Of a stretch of DNA of 62,287 bases, positions 58,068-62,287 are shown piece after piece; within the stretch, counting starts at the first letter, position 1; each line of letters opens with the position of its first letter. The stretch covers positions 1-62,287 of the forward strand of contig NZ_JACJLV010000014.1 in the NCBI RefSeq assembly GCF_016902415.1, given 5' to 3'. A model generated the notes under the pieces. That model was not told the DNA's origin and did no database searches. It saw only the letters and a list, made by a program, of their open reading frames with translations. The stretch is from Mordavella massiliensis. GTDB taxonomy: Bacteria; Bacillota; Clostridia; Lachnospirales; Lachnospiraceae. The position numbers and the translations under genes are program-made.

Positions 58068-60046
58068 ATAGCATCCACCTCCGCTAAAATCTGTCTGTTG
58101 GAAAATCCCTTCAGGTCCATAGCGCCGGAAGGACAGGTAACCGTGCAGGCGCCGCAGCCCTGGCAGAGAGCTTCGTTGACCACAGCAATGCGCCGTACTT
58201 CTCGGATCCCGTGGTCATTGACTTCCTTCTCTTCATAGGTAATGGCTCCGTAAGGACACACATTGGCACACTGGGAACAACCGTTGCACAGCAGCTCATC
58301 GGAATGGGCCGTACAGGGGTTGGTGAGAAGCTTATCCTTGGCCAGAAGTCCGATGGCCTTTACAGCCGCCGCTCCAGCCTGGGATACCGTCTCCGGAATA
58401 TCTTTGGGTCCCTGGCACACGCCGGAGAGGAAGACTCCCGCTGTGGGGGACTCTACCGGACGAAGCTTGGCATGGGCTTCGGTCAGGAAATTATTGGTGT
58501 CAATGCTGGCAGTGAGCATGGTGGCGATTTTGCGCACATCCGGGTTTGGCTCAATGGCCGCCGCCAGGACTACCATATCCGCTTCCTTTAAGATCTGCTT
58601 GTTGTCCAGCAGATCCGCTCCCTGCACCAGAAGCTTTCCGTCCGGCTGGGGAATGACTTTGCCCACCTGTCCTTTGATATAGTTCACACCGTATTCTTCC
58701 ACGGCCCGGCGGTAGAACTCATCAAAGTTCTTGCCCGGAGTCCGCACATCGATATAGAATACGGTTACATTTACATCCGGATACTTATCCCGGATCAGCA
58801 TGGCGTGCTTGGCGGTATACATGCAGCAGATCTTGGAACAATAACTTTTGCCGCGGTTATCAGCGCACCGGCTTCCCACGCACTGGATGAACACAATCTC
58901 TTTGGGCGCCTTCCCGTCAGAGAGCCGTTCCAGATGACCTCCGGTTGGGCCTGCCGCGTTCATGATCCGCTCCAGTTCCAGGGAAGTGATCACATCCTTG
59001 CTCTGGCTGTAGGCATACTCGTCATAGTCGTCCAGTTTGATCATGTCGAATCCGGTAGCCACCACGATGGCGCCATATTTCTCGGTAATGATCTCATCCT
59101 TCTGCTCATAGTCGATGGCGCCTGCCTGGCACACCTTGGAGCAGATCCCGCATTTTCCGGTCTTAAACTTGATACAGGCCTCCCGGTCGATCACCGGCAC
59201 ATTGGGGATGGCCTGGGCAAACGGAGTATAGATGGCGCTCCGGTTATTTAACCCCCGGTTAAATTCGCTGGGCGTCTTCTTGCTGGGACATTTTTCCTGA
59301 CAGACGCCGCAGCCGGTACATTTGCTCATATCCACGCTTCTTGCCTTCTTGCGGATGTCCACCGTGAAATCTCCCACAAATCCGGAGACTTTCTCTACTT
59401 CACTGTAGGTATAGATGTTGATATTTGGATGCGCGTTGGCCTCCACCATCTTCGGGGTCAGGATACAGGCCGAACAGTCCAGGGTGGGGAAGGTCTTGTC
59501 AAGCTGAGACATTCTTCCGCCGATACTGGGGGTCTTCTCCACGATATCCACCGGATACCCCGCGTCCGCGATATCAAGCGCCGTCTGGATGCCGGCGATC
59601 CCGCCGCCGATCACCAGAGCCCGCTTGGTCACCCGGCTCTCTCCCGGCTGAAGCGGTGTATTCAAATTCACTTTGGCCACAGCCGCACGCATCAGGATCA
59701 CGGCCTTCTCGGTAGCCTCTTCCATATCTTTATGAATCCAGGAACAGTGTTCCCGGATGTTGGCAATTTCCACCATATAGGGGTTTAATCCTGCCCGCTC
59801 TGCCGCATTCCGGAAGGTATTCTCATGCATCCGTGGAGAACAGGAACACACCACAATGCCGCTTAAGTGCTTCTCCTGAATAGCCGCCCGGATCTTCTCC
59901 TGCCCGGCTTCGGAACACATATACTGATAATCTTCCGCATGGACCACGCCCGGCTCATGCAGAGCCATCTCTACTACTTTTTTTACATCTACCGTTGCGG
60001 CAATATTAGAACCGCAGTGGCAGACGAATACGCCGATCCTAAGCAC
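58058..60046 (-). CDS. hdrA: HdrA, flavin-bifurcating heterodisulfide reductase-like subunit
   Basis: A 662-residue HdrA, the site of flavin-based electron bifurcation in Hdr complexes. The N-terminal cluster domain has Cys 9, 11, 44, 67, 69 and 101; the FAD fold is ALVIGGGIAGIQTALDIADAG (143-163), a CX2CX2CX3C ferredoxin pair lies at about 244-310, and two C-terminal ferredoxin motifs at about 587 (CNGCSQCANVCP) and 628 (CQGCGACTVTCP). Length is typical, with no fusion. It begins with GTG at 60046, nine bases after an AGGAGG that overlaps the hdrC stop codon. No selenocysteine is indicated. Confidence 0.95.
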   Translation of the reverse strand: MLRIGVFVCHCGSNIAATVDVKKVVEMALHEPGVVHAEDYQYMCSEAGQEKIRAAIQEKHLSGIVVCSCSPRMHENTFRNAAERAGLNPYMVEIANIREHCSWIHKDMEEATEKAVILMRAAVAKVNLNTPLQPGESRVTKRALVIGGGIAGIQTALDIADAGYPVDIVEKTPSIGGRMSQLDKTFPTLDCSACILTPKMVEANAHPNINIYTYSEVEKVSGFVGDFTVDIRKKARSVDMSKCTGCGVCQEKCPSKKTPSEFNRGLNNRSAIYTPFAQAIPNVPVIDREACIKFKTGKCGICSKVCQAGAIDYEQKDEIITEKYGAIVVATGFDMIKLDDYDEYAYSQSKDVITSLELERIMNAAGPTGGHLERLSDGKAPKEIVFIQCVGSRCADNRGKSYCSKICCMYTAKHAMLIRDKYPDVNVTVFYIDVRTPGKNFDEFYRRAVEEYGVNYIKGQVGKVIPQPDGKLLVQGADLLDNKQILKEADMVVLAAAIEPNPDVRKIATMLTASIDTNNFLTEAHAKLRPVESPTAGVFLSGVCQGPKDIPETVSQAGAAAVKAIGLLAKDKLLTNPCTAHSDELLCNGCSQCANVCPYGAITYEEKEVNDHGIREVRRIAVVNEALCQGCGACTVTCPSGAMDLKGFSNRQILAEVDAICR

Positions 60047-60052
60047 CTTCCA

Positions 60053-60442
60053 TCACCTCCTGTACCTTCTGAATGCACTGACTAATAACTGCTGTGGGAT
60101 CTCCGGATCCAGCAGTTCCGGGATCTCGTCCGGACTTAAGTAGTCCCCGCCCCTTTGCCGCTCTACGATCTGTCTTGCCGCGTCGATGAGTTTTCCCGGC
60201 TTTACGTCCCGGGGACACCGCTGTACACAGGCAAAGCAGGACAGACATTTCCATAAGGATCTGGATTTTACCAGCGATTCAATATCTTCATTGATCACAT
60301 AGGACACGAACTGATGAGGCTTGATGTCCATCTCATTATAGGATGGGCATGTAGCAGAACATTTGCCGCACTTCATACATTTCAAAGGATTGACGCCGCT
60401 GATCTCCCGGATCAGTTCCGCCTGTTTTTTCTTGTCTGTCAT
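60053..60442 (-). CDS. hdrC: HdrC, iron-sulfur subunit
   Basis: A 129-residue ferredoxin-like protein with two [4Fe-4S] motifs, CMKCGKCSATCP (about 22-33) and CLSCFACVQRCP (about 66-77), linking HdrA to HdrB. Length is somewhat shorter than archaeal HdrC (about 185). The ATG overlaps the hdrB stop by four bases. Confidence 0.93.
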   Translation of the reverse strand: MTDKKKQAELIREISGVNPLKCMKCGKCSATCPSYNEMDIKPHQFVSYVINEDIESLVKSRSLWKCLSCFACVQRCPRDVKPGKLIDAARQIVERQRGGDYLSPDEIPELLDPEIPQQLLVSAFRRYRR

Positions 60443-61236
60443 GCCTTCTTCACCTCATCTTTCACACCCAGAGCCTCTGCCAGAAGTTCGGTAAAATAAT
60501 AAACCGGCAGATCGGTACTGGTATTTTTATTCAGATTATACATACATAAAGGACAGGCGGTGATCAGCATATCCGCGCCAAATCCTTCCGCGCTCTCTTC
60601 GATCTTCTGACACATGTTCTTAGACATTTCCTTTTCTTTTAAGGAAATATACCCTCCGCAGCACTCGTTGCGGTAAGGATAGATCACCGGCTCTGCGCCG
60701 ATGGCCCGGATAAAGTCCTCCATGATCTTCGGATTCTCCGGATTGTCAAAAGACAGGATCTTTCCCGGGCGAAGGAGCAGACATCCATAGTAGGCGCCGA
60801 TCTTCTTTCCTGTCAGAGGATTAACCACCTTTTCTTTTACTTTATCGAAACCGATCCGGTCCCTTAAAACCTCCAGAAAATGCAGGACTGTGGTCTCTCC
60901 CTCATAGGGCGTGGAAAGATCCAGATAGTTGTTAGCCCTGGTACGGATATCCTCTACATTTTTCATGTCGTCATTGACTCTTTTTAACACATGGTGACAG
61001 GCGGAACACAGAGTGACCAGTTCCTGCCCTTTTTCCCTGGCCGCATGCAGAGCCCGGACAGAGGCAAGTTTTGTGGCGATCTCATCGTTCCCCAGAGGGT
61101 ACACGCCGCCGCAGCACTGCCATTCTTCCAGTTCTTCCAGTTCAAAGTCCAAAACTTTGGCCGAAGCCCGGGCGTATGCGTCCAGGTCTTCGGCTTTATT
61201 TTTCAGCGTACAGCCGGGGTAATAGCTGTATTTCAT
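60439..61236 (-). CDS. hdrB: HdrB, CCG-domain catalytic subunit
   Basis: A 265-residue protein with two complete CCG (CX31-38CCX33-34CXXC) domains: Cys9, CCGG near 41-44 and CSAC near 77-80; then YYGCLLLRP near 149, ECCGG near 191 and CPLC near 232. These hold the two noncubane [4Fe-4S] clusters that split disulfides in methanogen HdrB. Its partner here may be a thiol/disulfide carrier or, by analogy with the FrdB-HdrB fusion TfrB, the FrdB subunit itself. It is second in the operon, 19 bases after mdh. Confidence 0.93.
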   Translation of the reverse strand: MKYSYYPGCTLKNKAEDLDAYARASAKVLDFELEELEEWQCCGGVYPLGNDEIATKLASVRALHAAREKGQELVTLCSACHHVLKRVNDDMKNVEDIRTRANNYLDLSTPYEGETTVLHFLEVLRDRIGFDKVKEKVVNPLTGKKIGAYYGCLLLRPGKILSFDNPENPKIMEDFIRAIGAEPVIYPYRNECCGGYISLKEKEMSKNMCQKIEESAEGFGADMLITACPLCMYNLNKNTSTDLPVYYFTELLAEALGVKDEVKKA

Positions 61237-61255
61237 AGCGTTTCCTCCTCATTTC

Positions 61256-62200
61256 TTATATCTCAATCTGAGCGATCACATCTTTTAATACTTTGGCGCT
61301 GGCCTGCAGTCTCTCTACCTCTTCCTCTGTCAGGTGGATCGGGATCCGTCCCTGCACGCCTTTTGGTCCTACTAGGGTCAGCGTACTTAATGCCACATCC
61401 TCAATCCCATACTCGCCATGCATCATGCTGGAAACAGTTGCTACAGAATCGGATGCCGCAAGGATCAGATTACAAAGTTCACAGACTGCAACAGACACAG
61501 CGTAGAAAGTGGCTCCCTTCTTAGCGATCACCTGGCCGCCGGACTTGTGTACATATTCTTCCATTCCCGCTTTATCCAGCTCTTTTAAATCCACCTTATC
61601 CTTCATCACCTGATAGTAATCATCCAGGTTCATGCTGGCGATATCAGCGCTGTTCCACGGAACAAAAGAGGAATCCCCGTGTTCTCCGTAAACATAAGCG
61701 TGGATATTTTTCTGTGCCACATGGAAATGCTCTGACAGGCCGTAACGCAGACGCGCCGTATCCAGAATGGTTCCGGATCCGATGATCTGATTCTCTGGCA
61801 GACCGGAAATCTTTGTAAATACATAGGTCAGGATATCCACCGGATTGCTGACAATGATATAGATGGCATCCGGCGCCGCTTTCACGATCTCCGGCGTAAT
61901 CTCTTTGATGATATTCACGTTCGTCTGTGTCAGTTCGATCCTGGTCTGGCCGGGCTTACGGGCAATCCCGGAAGTGATGATCACAATATCGGATCCTGCC
62001 GCATCCTCATAATCTCCTGCTATGATCGAAATCGGATTGCGGAAGCAGGTACCCTGCTTAATATCCATCACTTCCCCTTCCACTTTTTCCTTATTGATGT
62101 CAATGAGGACCAGTTCCGACGCAATGTCCTCTCCCGACAGTTTATAGGCGATTGTTGCCCCCACACTTCCTGCTCCAATAATAGTGATCTTACTGCTCAT
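61256..62200 (-). CDS. mdh: Malate dehydrogenase of the LDH-like family
   Basis: A 314-residue NAD-dependent 2-hydroxyacid dehydrogenase. NAD binding is shown by GAGSVGATIAY (9-19) and Asp34 in VLIDINKEK (NADH over NADPH); catalysis by DTARLR and YGEHGDSSF. The deciding residue lies in GIARKPGQTR: Arg81 stands where lactate dehydrogenases have Gln102, which marks oxaloacetate/malate as substrate. Automated naming would probably say L-lactate dehydrogenase. As the first gene of a Hdr/Flx-Frd-Fum operon it would supply malate for fumarase. The ATG at 62200 follows AAAGGAAAGGAAACGT; the frame upstream to 62251 covers the promoter. Confidence 0.88.
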   Translation of the reverse strand: MSSKITIIGAGSVGATIAYKLSGEDIASELVLIDINKEKVEGEVMDIKQGTCFRNPISIIAGDYEDAAGSDIVIITSGIARKPGQTRIELTQTNVNIIKEITPEIVKAAPDAIYIIVSNPVDILTYVFTKISGLPENQIIGSGTILDTARLRYGLSEHFHVAQKNIHAYVYGEHGDSSFVPWNSADIASMNLDDYYQVMKDKVDLKELDKAGMEEYVHKSGGQVIAKKGATFYAVSVAVCELCNLILAASDSVATVSSMMHGEYGIEDVALSTLTLVGPKGVQGRIPIHLTEEEVERLQASAKVLKDVIAQIEI

Positions 62201-62249
62201 ACGTTTCCTTTCCTTTCTTTTGATGAAATAAGATTGATAATTTTTTATC

Positions 62250-62278
62250 ATAATAACATATCGTTAATTATTTGACAA
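62250..62278 (-). promoter_or_regulatory. Promoter of the mdh-hdr-flx-frd-fum operon
   Basis: Minus-strand -35 TTGTCA (62273-62278), 17-base spacer, -10 TATTAT (62250-62255). The only clear promoter found for the 12.6-kb cluster. Confidence 0.75.
62261..62278. promoter_or_regulatory. Rex (redox-sensing repressor) operator candidate
   Basis: Minus strand TTGTCAAATAATTAACGA fits the clostridial Rex consensus TTGTTAA-N4-TTAACAA at 12 of 14 defined positions and covers the -35 element. Rex leaves DNA when NADH is high, which suits an operon that uses NADH to reduce oxaloacetate and fumarate. Confidence 0.65.
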
Positions 62279-62287
62279 GGAGTGTAT

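Noticed and set aside
58058-60046. Selenocysteine in HdrA or HdrB
   Set aside because: No in-frame TGA is read through; the frames are continuous with Cys at the expected positions.

Overview
The window looks like part of the chromosome of a strictly anaerobic Clostridia species, most probably Lachnospiraceae. The signs are Firmicutes-type AGGAGG ribosome binding sites, vegetative promoters of the TTGACA-N17-TATAAT type, a glycyl radical enzyme with its activase, a DUF3793-flavodoxin-DUF2325 cluster, a Bce-type bacitracin-like sensing module, NlpC/P60 coiled-coil hydrolases and soluble Hdr/Flx electron carriers. Base composition is moderate (roughly half G+C). All genes but one (11147-12415) lie on the minus strand. 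No rRNA, tRNA, CRISPR array, intact insertion sequence or phage gene was found, and no gap longer than about 250 bases lacks a gene.

Layout, left to right (transcription runs right to left). 0.1-1.4 kb: a DUF3793-flavodoxin-DUF2325 unit with Fur-like boxes. 1.6-6.7 kb: a cupin, then a BceAB-type ABC transporter with its histidine kinase and response regulator. 6.7-11 kb: carAB. 11.1-12.4 kb: a SpoIID-like/peptidoglycan-binding protein. 12.5-17.6 kb: the housekeeping run pyrH-frr-uppS-cdsA-dxr-rseP. 17.6-27.6 kb: an accessory block (YitT-like protein, broken Rpn-type nuclease, TetR regulator, HypD-like hydroxyproline dehydratase and activase, membrane-anchored SF2 helicase, DUF368 transporter) that separates pyrH from rpsB-tsf at 27.7-29.4 kb. 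29.6-33.7 kb: two NlpC/P60 paralogues, a CPBP protease and a ProX-like editing protein. 33.8-37.6 kb: Dus and a csoR-copA copper operon with a CopZ-like domain at the end of copA. 37.7-42.4 kb: phosphoesterase, an odd ParB-like/BMP fusion, GNAT, TrmO and endonuclease IV. 42.4-49.4 kb: a DnaJ-family chaperone, a radical SAM protein, a MacB-like transporter and a CNNM/CorC protein.

49.6-62.2 kb is the most striking region: thirteen co-directional genes, mdh-hdrB-hdrC-hdrA-flxD-flxC-flxB-flxA-frdB-frdA-(AspT-like transporter)-fumA-fumB, behind one promoter whose -35 is overlapped by a near-consensus Rex (NADH sensor) site. They encode a complete oxaloacetate-malate-fumarate-succinate branch next to a full Flx-Hdr flavin-based electron-bifurcation module. 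I infer a soluble, cytoplasmic NADH-driven fumarate reductase in which FrdB plus HdrB together correspond to the fused TfrB subunit of methanogen thiol:fumarate reductase, perhaps coupling succinate formation to ferredoxin reduction.

Other themes: four hairpin repeats of one family sit next to stop codons, two of them in an ~83-bp composite with compensatory stem changes, and several promoters are nested in the terminator of the gene before them.
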